Shown here one piece after another: positions 8,331 through 15,741 of a stretch of DNA of 64,000 bases. Position numbers and translations under genes: made by a program. The stretch covers positions 248,001-312,000 of the forward strand of contig NZ_JANUCJ010000001.1 of NCBI RefSeq assembly GCF_024807615.1. Reading direction: 5' to 3'. The notes under the pieces are model-generated. The model ran no database searches. It was given only the letters and a program-made list of their open reading frames with translations, and was not told the origin of the DNA. The stretch's first letter is position 1. Each line of letters begins with the position of its first letter. This DNA is from Tsukamurella ocularis. GTDB taxonomy: Bacteria; Actinomycetota; Actinomycetes; Mycobacteriales; Mycobacteriaceae.

Positions 8331-9194
8331 CTACGGGGTGTTCGCGATTCCCGCTTCGATGAGGGACCGGACCGTCGCGTCCATGGGCGCGTCGGGCAGG
8401 GCGCGACCGTCCAGCGTGTGCACCCGCGCGCACAGCGTGATCGACGAGACGAGCCACACCCCGTCGTTCATGACCAGGTCCACAGGGAAGAGCGGCTCGA
8501 CGGCGGTGGAGACGCCCTTGTCCTCCGCGGCGTCGAACAGGGCGCGGGCGGTGGTACCGGGCAGGATGCCCTGCTCCGCGGGCGGGGTGACGAGGGTGCG
8601 GCCGCGGGCGATCACGACGGTCGCGCGGGGCGCCTCGAGGACACGGCCCTCGCTGGAAGTGAAGATCACGTCGTCGGCGCCCTGCTCCTCCGCGTACCGT
8701 GCGGCGGCCATGTTCACCGCGTAGGAGAGCGTCTTCGCGCCGAGCAGGAGCCACGGCGCATCGGTGCCGAGCCCCGTCGAATAGCCCCGGCTGAGCGTGA
8801 TGGCCGAGATCCCCTCGGTCCGCGCCCGTCGTGCCCGGTCGGGCAGCGGCGACACCGAGACGTACGCGGTGGGCGTGCCGGGCGCCGACTCGCGGCCGCG
8901 CGTGTAGACGAGCCGCAGCGCGCCCTCGGCGCTCCCCGCCTCCTCGCCGTAGAGCATCGCGGCGCGCTGCATCGCGGCCCACCAGGCGCCGTCGTTGGGC
9001 GCGGGAAGGCCGAGCGCGGCGGCCGAACGGCCCAGCCGATCGAGGTGTGCTCGTCCCTTGAGCGGGGCGCCGTCGCGGACCAGGACCGTCTCGAAGCAGC
9101 CGTCGCCGCGGACCGCGCCGAGGTCGTCGGCGTACAGCAGGGGCGCGTCGGGAGCGCGCACGGAACCGTCCAGGGTGACCACCACGGATGCCAT
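8331..9194 (-). CDS. pabC: 4-amino-4-deoxychorismate lyase (class IV aminotransferase fold)
   Basis: PLP enzyme of 287 aa that releases pyruvate from aminodeoxychorismate to give p-aminobenzoate for folate synthesis. GDGCFETVLVRDGAPLKGRAHLDRL is the fold-type IV N-terminal region. KTLSYAVNMAAARYAEEQGADDVIFTSSEGRVLEAP carries the PLP lysine and the conserved acidic/serine stretch. The ATG lies exactly 7 nt after TACTGT (minus strand), so the mRNA may be leaderless. It diverges from ygfZ, as in M. tuberculosis (Rv0812/Rv0811c, from memory). A branched-chain or D-amino-acid aminotransferase of the same fold is the alternative. Confidence 0.82.
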   Translation of the reverse strand: MASVVVTLDGSVRAPDAPLLYADDLGAVRGDGCFETVLVRDGAPLKGRAHLDRLGRSAAALGLPAPNDGAWWAAMQRAAMLYGEEAGSAEGALRLVYTRGRESAPGTPTAYVSVSPLPDRARRARTEGISAITLSRGYSTGLGTDAPWLLLGAKTLSYAVNMAAARYAEEQGADDVIFTSSEGRVLEAPRATVVIARGRTLVTPPAEQGILPGTTARALFDAAEDKGVSTAVEPLFPVDLVMNDGVWLVSSITLCARVHTLDGRALPDAPMDATVRSLIEAGIANTP

Positions 9195-9201
9195 GGCGGC
9201 A

Positions 9202-9247
9202 ACAGTATTCGACGCCCCGAAGCGCCGCGCGGCCAGCGGGGTAGGCT
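9202..9247. promoter_or_regulatory. Divergent leaderless promoters of pabC and ygfZ
   Basis: On the minus strand TACTGT (9207 to 9202) is followed by 7 nt and then the pabC ATG. On the plus strand TAGGCT (9242–9247) is followed by 6 nt and then the ygfZ GTG at 9254. Both fit the TANNNT –10 box with the start codon at about +1. Neither gene has a well-placed Shine–Dalgarno sequence. No –35 boxes are obvious. Confidence 0.5.
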
Positions 9248-9253
9248 TGAGGA

Positions 9254-10303
9254 GTGTCGACTGAAGAACATTCCACGTCCGGCATCATGAACCCCGAGGA
9301 CACGCCGGACACCGGCGTGACCTGGCATTTCGGGGATCCATTCGGGGAGCAGCGCGCGGCCGAACGCGGCGCCGCGGTCATCGACCGCTCGCACCGCCGC
9401 GTGATCACCCTGACCGGCTCCGAGCGCCTGTCCTGGCTGCACTCGATCACCAGCCAGCACCTGACGCACCTGCCGGACCGCACCGCCACCCAGAACCTCA
9501 ACCTGGACGGCAGCGGTCGCGTGCTCGACCACTTCCACCTCATCGACGTCGACGGCACGACCTACCTCGACACCGAGCCCGCTGCGCTCGCGCCGAAGGA
9601 GGCCCCGCTCAGCCCGGACCTCGCGACCTACCTGCAGCGCATGGTGTTCCGGTCCGACGTACAGGTGCAGGCGCGGGACGACCTTGCGGTGCTCACCGTG
9701 ATCGGCCCCGAGGCCGAGACCGTCGCCGCGCAGGTGGAGGGCGTACGCCGCACCGAGCCCGGCGAGGTGAACCTCATCGTGCCGCGCGAGCGGCTGGGCG
9801 CGGACTTCGCCGCCCTCGTCGCCGCCGGGGCGCGCCCGGCCGGCACCTGGGCCTACGAGGCCCGACGGGTCGCCGCCGCCCGCGCCCGGCAGGGCGTCGA
9901 CACCGACGAGAAGACCATCCCGCACGAGGTGGACTGGATCGGCACCGCGGTGCACCTCGACAAGGGCTGCTACCGCGGGCAGGAGACCGTCGCGCGGGTG
10001 CACAACCTGGGCCGGCCCCCGCGCCGCCTGGTGCTGCTCCACCTCGACGGCTCCGCCGACGCGCGGCCCGCGACGGGCGACTCCGTGACGCTGGACGGGC
10101 GCACCGTCGGGCGGCTCGGCACCGTCGTCGAGCACGCCGACTACGGGCCCATCGCCCTCGCCCTGATCAAGCGCTCGATCCCCGACGACGCGAAGCTCGA
10201 TGCCGGCGGTGCTGCCGCCGCGATCGACACCGACGTCACGCCCTCCGCGGACGCCGGCCAACAGGCCGGACGGTCCGCGGTCGACCGGCTGCGCGGCCGG
10301 TGA
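9254..10303 (+). CDS. ygfZ: YgfZ/CAF17-like folate-binding Fe–S maintenance protein
   Basis: A 349-aa member of the GcvT/YgfZ family. The diagnostic KGCYRGQETVAR motif, with its conserved cysteine, is at about residues 237–248, followed by RRLVLLHLDG. In other bacteria YgfZ uses tetrahydrofolate to support Fe–S enzymes. GTG at 9254 sits at the predicted transcription start; ATG at 9287 is an alternative. The stop overlaps the MOSC gene GTG by 4 nt, coupling the two. The Fe–S-rich PurF nearby could be a client, which is inference only. Confidence 0.87.
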   Translation: MSTEEHSTSGIMNPEDTPDTGVTWHFGDPFGEQRAAERGAAVIDRSHRRVITLTGSERLSWLHSITSQHLTHLPDRTATQNLNLDGSGRVLDHFHLIDVDGTTYLDTEPAALAPKEAPLSPDLATYLQRMVFRSDVQVQARDDLAVLTVIGPEAETVAAQVEGVRRTEPGEVNLIVPRERLGADFAALVAAGARPAGTWAYEARRVAAARARQGVDTDEKTIPHEVDWIGTAVHLDKGCYRGQETVARVHNLGRPPRRLVLLHLDGSADARPATGDSVTLDGRTVGRLGTVVEHADYGPIALALIKRSIPDDAKLDAGGAAAAIDTDVTPSADAGQQAGRSAVDRLRGR

Positions 10304-10938
10304 CGCCGACCAGGGTCGTCGCGGTCTGCGTCGTCGGCGAAGAGCTCCGGCTCGACCCGCGCAAGCCGGAGCAGCGCACCGCCATCGACAAGCGGCCCGC
10401 CGACGGCTCCGTCGACGTTGGCCCGCTGGGACCGGTCACCGACCACGTCTGCGACACCCGGCACCACGGCGGCGAGGAGCAGGCCGTCTACGCCTACTCC
10501 GAGCACGAGGCGCGGCGCTGGGCCGATGAGCTCGGTCGCGACCTCCCGCCCGGCTGGTTCGGGGAGAACCTCCGCCTCGACGGCGACACCACCGACCTCG
10601 TGGTCGGCACCAGGCTGCGGGTCGGGGCCACGCTCGAGCTCGAGGTCACGATCCCCCGCACCCCGTGCCGCACCTTCGCGCTGTGGTCCGGCGAGGACAA
10701 TTGGCTGGCGCGGTTCATGGCCCGCGGCGACTCGGGCGCCTACTTCCGGGTCGTCACGCCCGGCCCCGTGGCGGCGGGCGACCCGATCGTCGTCGCGGAG
10801 GTCCCGGAGCACGGAGCGACCGTGCGGGACCTGTTCCGCGCCACGCGGCCGGACCGGCTGCGCGCCCTCCTCATGGTTGGTGACCTGCCCCCGAAGGTCG
10901 AACGGGACGCCACGAAGGCCCTCAAACGCGCCGACTGA
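10300..10938 (+). CDS. MOSC domain-containing protein
   Basis: A 212-aa protein with the molybdenum-cofactor-sulfurase C-terminal fold. Conserved pieces are HHGGEEQAVYAYS (residues about 58–70), PPGWFGENLRLDG, and IPRTPCRTF, in which the cysteine is the expected sulfur/Moco-proximal residue. Free-standing MOSC proteins (YiiM-like) reduce N-hydroxylated compounds or handle sulfur; which applies here cannot be told. The GTG overlaps the ygfZ stop (GTGA), so the two form one transcript. Confidence 0.82.
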   Translation: MTPTRVVAVCVVGEELRLDPRKPEQRTAIDKRPADGSVDVGPLGPVTDHVCDTRHHGGEEQAVYAYSEHEARRWADELGRDLPPGWFGENLRLDGDTTDLVVGTRLRVGATLELEVTIPRTPCRTFALWSGEDNWLARFMARGDSGAYFRVVTPGPVAAGDPIVVAEVPEHGATVRDLFRATRPDRLRALLMVGDLPPKVERDATKALKRAD

Positions 10939-10972
10939 CACCCGGGCGGCAGCACCATCGGCGCGAGCACGC

Positions 10973-11052
10973 TAAACTGGGCGTCAGGAAGAATTAGTAA
11001 ACGGAGAAAGGGGCCGCCACCCGCCGGGCAATCCGGTAGCTGGCCGCCCCTT
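10973..11052 (+). ncRNA. Promoter and structured 5' leader or small RNA before DUF3073
   Basis: A –10-like TAAACT at 10973–10978 predicts a start near 10985. The leader folds into a hairpin: AAGGGGC (11008–11014) with GCCCCTT (11046–11052), one C/C mismatch, then GCCA (11016–11019) with TGGC (11041–11044). The loop can form a smaller CCGG stem. TTCATT follows the stem, so the element may be an attenuator, a leader structure or the end of a roughly 70-nt RNA. A second small hairpin, GGGGG-T-CCCCC, covers the ribosome-binding site just before the ATG. Confidence 0.4.
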
Positions 11053-11073
11053 CATTGCGCAAGGGGGTCCCCC

Positions 11074-11274
11074 ATGGGCCGCGGCCGGGCAAAGGCGAAG
11101 CAGACGAAGGTTGCACGCGAGCTCAAGTACAGCTCGCCCAGCACTGACCTGAAAAGGCTGCAGGACGAGCTGGCAACGGGTGAGAGCGACGAGGCGGACG
11201 TGATCGCCTCGCACCCCGAGTGGAGCGACGTCGCGGGGGAGCCGTACCGCGAAGAGGAGTGGCGCCGCGCCTGA
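11074..11274 (+). CDS. DUF3073 small basic protein
   Basis: A 66-residue protein beginning MGRGRAKAKQTKVARELKYS, which is the near-invariant start of DUF3073 proteins in Actinobacteria. The N-terminal half is highly basic and the C-terminal half acidic (EWSDVAGEPYREEEW). No function is established to my knowledge. It lies convergent to purM, as Rv0810c does in M. tuberculosis (from memory). Translation may be modulated by the GGGGGTCCCCC hairpin that contains its ribosome-binding site. Confidence 0.88.
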   Translation: MGRGRAKAKQTKVARELKYSSPSTDLKRLQDELATGESDEADVIASHPEWSDVAGEPYREEEWRRA

Positions 11275-11309
11275 CGCGTCGCGCTTTCTCGTTCGTACCG
11301 GAGCCGTTG

Positions 11310-11336
11310 GGCACCGTGACCATGGGTCACGGTGCC
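11310..11336. terminator. Bidirectional hairpin terminator between DUF3073 and purM
   Basis: GGCACCGTGACC (11310–11321) and GGTCACGGTGCC (11325–11336) form a perfect 12-bp stem closed by a 3-nt ATG loop. There is no T-tract, as is common in high-GC actinobacteria. It lies exactly between two convergent genes, so it should serve both. Confidence 0.8.
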
Positions 11337-11346
11337 TATGGCGTTC

Positions 11347-12423
11347 CTAGAACTTCGGGTGCGAGCCGCTCAGTACGGCCCGATCTCCCGCACCGTCGGA
11401 CTTCTTGATCGTCCCCAGGACCCAGCTATCGATGTGGCGTGCCGTGAGCACGGCCAGTGCGCGGTCCACGTCCTCGGGCGCGACGATCGCGACCATGCCG
11501 ACGCCCATGTTGAAGGTCTTCTCCATCTCGGCCTGCTCCACGCGGCCGCGCTGGGCGATGAGCGCGAAGACGGCCGACGGGCTCCACGTGTTGCGGTCCA
11601 GCTCGGCGATGAGGCCCTCGGGGATCACGCGGCCGAGGTTGGCGGCGAGTCCGCCTCCGGTGACGTGGCAGAAGGTGCGCACCTGCGTCTCCTGCGCGAG
11701 GCGCAGGCAGTCGAGGGCGTAGATGGCGGTGGGCTCGAGCATCTCCTCACCGAGGGTGCGGCCGAACTCCTCGACGTAGCCGCCGAGGTCCATATGGCCC
11801 CAGTCGAGCAGCACCTTGCGGGCGAGGCTGTAGCCGTTGCTGTGCAGGCCGGAGCTCTTCATGGCGATCACGACGTCGCCGGCGCGGACGTTGTCCGGGC
11901 CGAGCACCTCGTCGGCCTCGACGACGCCGACGCCGGTCGCGGAGAGGTCGTACTCGCCCTCGGCCATGAGGCCCGGGTGCTCGGCGGTCTCGCCGCCCAG
12001 CAGGGCGCAGCCGGCGCGGACGCAGCCCTCGGCGATGCCGCCGACCAGCTCGGCGACGGTCTCGGGGACCACCTTGCCGACGGCGATGTAGTCCTGCAGG
12101 AACAGCGGCTCGGCGCCGGTCACGACGAGATCGTCGACCACCATGGCGACGAGGTCGATGCCCACGGTGTCGTGCTTGCCCATGGCCTGAGCCACCGCGA
12201 TCTTGGTGCCGACGCCGTCGGTCGACGCAGCGAGCACGGGCTCGCGGCACTTCTTGAGCGCGAACAGGCCGGCGAACCCGCCGAGGCCTCCGAGGACCTC
12301 GGGGCGGGTGGCGCGCTTGGCGTGCGGCTTGAACAGTTCGACGGCCCGGTCACCGGCCTCGATGTCGACTCCGGCAGCGGCGTACGAGGCACCCTGGGGC
12401 GGGTGGGTGTTGGAATCCGTCAC
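11347..12423 (-). CDS. purM: Phosphoribosylformylglycinamidine cyclo-ligase (AIR synthetase)
   Basis: Cytosolic ATP-dependent enzyme (358 aa) that closes the imidazole ring of FGAM to give AIR, the fifth step of purine synthesis. Family motifs are complete: VLAASTDGVGTKIAVAQAMGKHDTVGIDLVAM, GGETAEHPG, SSGLHSNGYSLAR and HVTGGGLAANL. The start is GTG (ACG GAT TCC follows); an upstream ATG in another frame stops at once. A TAGCCT box 8 nt before the start suggests its own near-leaderless promoter besides read-through from purF, 73 nt upstream. Confidence 0.96.
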   Translation of the reverse strand: MTDSNTHPPQGASYAAAGVDIEAGDRAVELFKPHAKRATRPEVLGGLGGFAGLFALKKCREPVLAASTDGVGTKIAVAQAMGKHDTVGIDLVAMVVDDLVVTGAEPLFLQDYIAVGKVVPETVAELVGGIAEGCVRAGCALLGGETAEHPGLMAEGEYDLSATGVGVVEADEVLGPDNVRAGDVVIAMKSSGLHSNGYSLARKVLLDWGHMDLGGYVEEFGRTLGEEMLEPTAIYALDCLRLAQETQVRTFCHVTGGGLAANLGRVIPEGLIAELDRNTWSPSAVFALIAQRGRVEQAEMEKTFNMGVGMVAIVAPEDVDRALAVLTARHIDSWVLGTIKKSDGAGDRAVLSGSHPKF

Positions 12424-12459
12424 GGATCCATAGGCTACCGGACCGTGAGCGCCAGGGCG

Positions 12460-12486
12460 CCCGGCGGAGTCGACGACCCCGCCGGG
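12460..12486. terminator. Hairpin between purF and purM
   Basis: CCCGGCGG (12460–12467) pairs perfectly with CCGCCGGG (12479–12486) across an 11-nt loop, in the 73-bp gap between purF and purM. It could be an attenuator or partial terminator that lowers purM read-through. GC-rich chance stems are common here, so support is modest. Confidence 0.35.
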
Positions 12487-12496
12487 GCGAGCGCGC

Positions 12497-14059
12497 TCAG
12501 GGGCGACGCAGCGCCGAGGCGTTGTCGTTGTCGGCCTGCAGCGGGTCGCCCTGCGTGCCCGCCTTGAGCATGTTCTCCAGCACGGCCTTGCCCATCGACG
12601 ACGACTCGGGCAGCGGGATCGGGTAGACCCCGTCGAAGCAGGCCCGGCACATGGACTCGCCGGCGTGCTCGGTCGCGGCCGTCATCTCGTCGAGGGAGAT
12701 ATAGCCCAACGAGTCGGCGCCGATCGCGGCGCGCACCGACTCGACCATGGCCTCCATGGAATCGGCGCCGCCGCCGTTGGCGATGAGCTCGGCCGGGGAG
12801 GCGAAGTCGATACCGTAGAAGCAAGGCCACTTCACCGGTGACGAGGCGATGCGCACGTGGATCTCGGCGGCGCCGGCCTCGCGGAGCATCCGGATCAGCG
12901 CGCGCTGCGTGTTGCCGCGGACGATCGAGTCGTCGACCACGACGAGCCGCTTGCCGCGGATCACCTCGCGCAGCGGGTTGAGCTTGAGCCGGATGCCCAA
13001 CTGGCGGATGGTCTGGGACGGCTGGATGAAGGTACGTCCCACGTAGGCGTTCTTCATCAGGCCCTGGCCGTACGGGATGCCGGACGCCTGCGCGTAGCCG
13101 ACGGCCGCGGGGGTGCCGGACTCCGGCACCGGGATCACCAGGTCGCCGTCGGCGGGGTGCTCGCGGGCCAGGCGGCGCCCGATGTCGACGCGGGTCGAGT
13201 GCACAGACCGGCCGTGGATCACGGAGTCGGGGCGGGCCAGGTAGACGTACTCGAAGATGCAGGTCTTCGGGGTGGGCTCGGCGAACCGGGTGGAGCGCAC
13301 GCCGTCCTCGTCGATAGCGAGCAGCTCGCCCGGCTCGATATCGCGCACGAAGGAGGCGCCGACGATGTCGAAGGCCGCGGTCTCGGACGCGACGACCCAG
13401 CCGCGGTCCAGGCGGCCGAGGCTCAGCGGGCGCACGCCGTGCGGGTCGCGCGCCGCGTACAGGGTGTGCTCGTCCATGAAGGTGAGGCAGAAGGCACCCT
13501 TGACGGTGGGCAGCAGCTCCATTGCGGCCTGCTCCAGGGTCCGGTCGGCCGCCGCGTGGGCGAGCAGCGCCGTCAGGATGTCCGAGTCGGATGTGGCCGC
13601 GGTGCGCGGACGCCCGCCGGCGACGCCGAGCTCGACGGCGCGCTCCGCGAGCTCCGCGGTGTTGACCAGGTTGCCGTTATGGCCCAGCGCCACCCCGTTG
13701 CCCGCGCTGGTCGTGCGGAAGATCGGTTGGCTGTTCTCCCAGGTGGTGGAGCCGGTGGTCGAGTATCGGCAGTGGCCGATCGCCACGTGGCCGGGCATCG
13801 AGCTCAGGGTCTGTTCGTCGAAGACCTGGCTGACCAGCCCGAGGTCCTTGAAGACCAGCACCTGCTGGCCGTCGCCGACGGCGATGCCGGCGGCCTCCTG
13901 GCCGCGGTGCTGCAGGGCGTAGAGGCCGTAGTAGGAGAGCTTGGCCACATCCTCCCCGGTGGCCCAGACGCCGAAGACGCCGCACTCCTCCCGGGGCTCC
14001 TGCTCCTCACCCTCATCGAGGGGGGCGTTGTTGACGACGCTGAGCGGAAGCTGCTGCAC
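12497..14059 (-). CDS. purF: Amidophosphoribosyltransferase
   Basis: First committed enzyme of purine synthesis (520 aa): moves glutamine-derived ammonia onto PRPP. A 25-residue propeptide ends before the catalytic Cys26 in EECGVFGVW, so this is the processed, Fe–S-type PurF. The PRPP loop VVVDDSIVRGNT and C-terminal MCRACFDGVYP, with Fe–S ligand cysteines, are present. The GTG start is preceded by AGGAG. A much longer in-frame reading upstream crosses the LacI gene on the same strand and is not real. Divergent from the SCP-like gene. Confidence 0.95.
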   Translation of the reverse strand: MQQLPLSVVNNAPLDEGEEQEPREECGVFGVWATGEDVAKLSYYGLYALQHRGQEAAGIAVGDGQQVLVFKDLGLVSQVFDEQTLSSMPGHVAIGHCRYSTTGSTTWENSQPIFRTTSAGNGVALGHNGNLVNTAELAERAVELGVAGGRPRTAATSDSDILTALLAHAAADRTLEQAAMELLPTVKGAFCLTFMDEHTLYAARDPHGVRPLSLGRLDRGWVVASETAAFDIVGASFVRDIEPGELLAIDEDGVRSTRFAEPTPKTCIFEYVYLARPDSVIHGRSVHSTRVDIGRRLAREHPADGDLVIPVPESGTPAAVGYAQASGIPYGQGLMKNAYVGRTFIQPSQTIRQLGIRLKLNPLREVIRGKRLVVVDDSIVRGNTQRALIRMLREAGAAEIHVRIASSPVKWPCFYGIDFASPAELIANGGGADSMEAMVESVRAAIGADSLGYISLDEMTAATEHAGESMCRACFDGVYPIPLPESSSMGKAVLENMLKAGTQGDPLQADNDNASALRRP

Positions 14060-14164
14060 GGCTGACTCCTGGGGCTGGGGGCGTGGCCTGATCCGATTGT
14101 AGGACCGATCCGCCAGCGGAAACGAATCGCCGAGTAGGTTTCTTCCCGGAGACAGGGGGTTCGC

Positions 14165-14545
14165 GTGGCGAAGACGATCGATCCGGCGGAGATGCGGGCC
14201 GCCGTGCTGGCCGTCCGGGAATGGATCGTCGACGACGACGCGCCCGCTCCCCCGCGCGCCGCGATCGCCGCTGCCGTCCGGTCGACGGCCCGCACGCTGG
14301 CGCAGGACGCGCCGGGCGGATCCGTCGAGGTGCGGGTGCCGCCCTTCGTCGCCGTGCAGTGCATCGAGGGCCTGCGGCACACCCGCGGGACGCCCCCGAA
14401 CGTCGTGGAGTGCGCGCCCCGGGTGTGGCTGCGGCTCACGACGGGCCTGGTCACCGTCGACGAGGCGACGGAGGCGGCCGACCTGGCGGCCAGCGGCTCC
14501 CGCGCGGGCGAGATCGCCCGCTACCTGCCCATCCTGCGGCTGTAG
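14165..14545 (+). CDS. SCP-2-like sterol carrier family protein
   Basis: A 126-aa protein matching the bacterial sterol-carrier-like family found next to purF in mycobacteria (Rv0807, from memory). RVPPFVAVQCIEG, PNVVECAPRVWLRLTTG and ASGSRAGEIARYLPI are the recognisable segments. It may bind a small hydrophobic ligand, but no substrate or pathway can be read from the sequence. GTG start with GGGGG upstream. Divergent from purF over 105 bp. Confidence 0.75.
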   Translation: MAKTIDPAEMRAAVLAVREWIVDDDAPAPPRAAIAAAVRSTARTLAQDAPGGSVEVRVPPFVAVQCIEGLRHTRGTPPNVVECAPRVWLRLTTGLVTVDEATEAADLAASGSRAGEIARYLPILRL

Positions 14546-14577
14546 TCCCGCGGCCGCAGATCCACGCCGGTAGCCAC

Positions 14578-15615
14578 TCAGCGCGCCGTCGAGCCGCGGG
14601 GCACGAGTCGCCCGACGCCGCCGGACGGACCGGGAGCCTCCGCGTCCCGCAGCCTCGCGACCAGCGTCGTCACCGCCCGCCGAGCCAGTTCCTCGGGCTG
14701 CAGGTCGACGGCGGTGACGTCCGCGGCGCGCGCTTCCTCGGCGTCGGAGCCCGCTGCGATCCGCACCGCGCCCGGCACCTCGTAGCCGAGTTCGCGCAGC
14801 CGGTCGGCCGCTCCGACGGCGGGCGCGGCGGCGAGGCAGTACAGCGCATCGGGCACACCGTCCACACCCGGCACCGAGCCCGCCGGGAACCAGCGGTCGA
14901 CCGCGACCACGCCCGCCAGGGCGCCGAGGGCGTCGGCGTGCAGGCTCACGGTGGCGGGCATCCCCCGCTCGGCGCACCAGGCGCGATACACCTCGATCGA
15001 GCGCAGCGACCACTCGTCCTGCTCGTCGGCCGCGAGGAAGGCGATCGCCCGGCCGCCGGCGTCGACGAGGTGCCCGAGCACGTCGCGCGTGATGCGTTCG
15101 GTCTCGATCCCCACGTGCCCGGGAGCGCCGTCGTCCCAGGTCCCGTCGTCGCGCGGCGGCAGTCCGACGGTGACGCACGGCGTCCCGATCCGCTCGCACA
15201 GGTCGAGCAGCGGGTCCCCGAGGGTCGGCTCGGTCAGGAGGATCCCCTCGGCGGCGAGCGCGGCCGACGGGGCGTCGTCCCGCGCGGGGTCGCCGACGAG
15301 CATGAGGCAGTAGCCCGCGTCGAGCGCGGCCATCGCGGCGGCCCCGGCGAGCCGGAGGAAGTAGTCCACGCCGTGCAGCTGTCCCGGGTCGATCCGGTCG
15401 AGCGGCCGCGCAACGAGCGCGAGCACGCTCAGCCGGTTGCGGCGCAGCCCCTGGGCCAGTACGTCGGGCCGGTAGCCGAGCTCGTGGGCCGCGGTCCGCA
15501 CCCGGTCCTGCGTGTCCGCGGCGACCACGCCGTTCCCGCTGAAGGTGTGCGAGACCGTCGTGACCGAGACGCCCGCGCGGCGGGCGACGTCGGCGATCCG
15601 CGGCCGGCTGCTCAT
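14578..15615 (-). CDS. LacI family transcriptional regulator
   Basis: A 345-aa repressor. The N-terminal LacI helix-turn-helix, RIADVARRAGVSVTTVSHTFSG, and hinge GYRPDVLAQGLRRNR are clear; the rest is a periplasmic-binding-type effector domain. It diverges from an NCS1 nucleobase permease–amidohydrolase pair, and a LacI-type palindrome with a central CG lies between that pair's –35 and –10. The natural reading is a local repressor induced by the permease substrate or its breakdown product. The inducer is not predictable from the domain. Confidence 0.9.
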   Translation of the reverse strand: MSSRPRIADVARRAGVSVTTVSHTFSGNGVVAADTQDRVRTAAHELGYRPDVLAQGLRRNRLSVLALVARPLDRIDPGQLHGVDYFLRLAGAAAMAALDAGYCLMLVGDPARDDAPSAALAAEGILLTEPTLGDPLLDLCERIGTPCVTVGLPPRDDGTWDDGAPGHVGIETERITRDVLGHLVDAGGRAIAFLAADEQDEWSLRSIEVYRAWCAERGMPATVSLHADALGALAGVVAVDRWFPAGSVPGVDGVPDALYCLAAAPAVGAADRLRELGYEVPGAVRIAAGSDAEEARAADVTAVDLQPEELARRAVTTLVARLRDAEAPGPSGGVGRLVPRGSTAR

Positions 15616-15654
15616 GGCACCACGCTAGACCTTCGGGACATTCCGCCCACAGCC

Positions 15655-15683
15655 TTGTCCAAATCGTTTTGGGCACCTAGCGT
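15655..15683 (+). promoter_or_regulatory. NCS1 permease promoter with embedded LacI operator
   Basis: TTGTCC (15655–15660) and TAGCGT (15678–15683) are separated by exactly 17 bp. CCAAATCGTTTTGG (15659–15672) overlaps the –35 and spacer. It is an inverted repeat with one mismatched pair and the central CG typical of LacI-family operators. A repressor bound here would block polymerase. Confidence 0.7.
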
Positions 15684-15741
15684 GATCCGCGCCACACAGC
15701 GCCGCCGCCCGCGCGGCGCGACCGATCCCCGTGGAGGCCCC

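Noticed and set aside
12497-15676. A 1059-codon minus-strand frame that appears to fuse purF to upstream sequence
   Set aside because: Residues before the GTG at 14059 read through the LacI gene in another frame and resemble nothing. A ribosome-binding site and the propeptide-Cys26 layout fix the real start.
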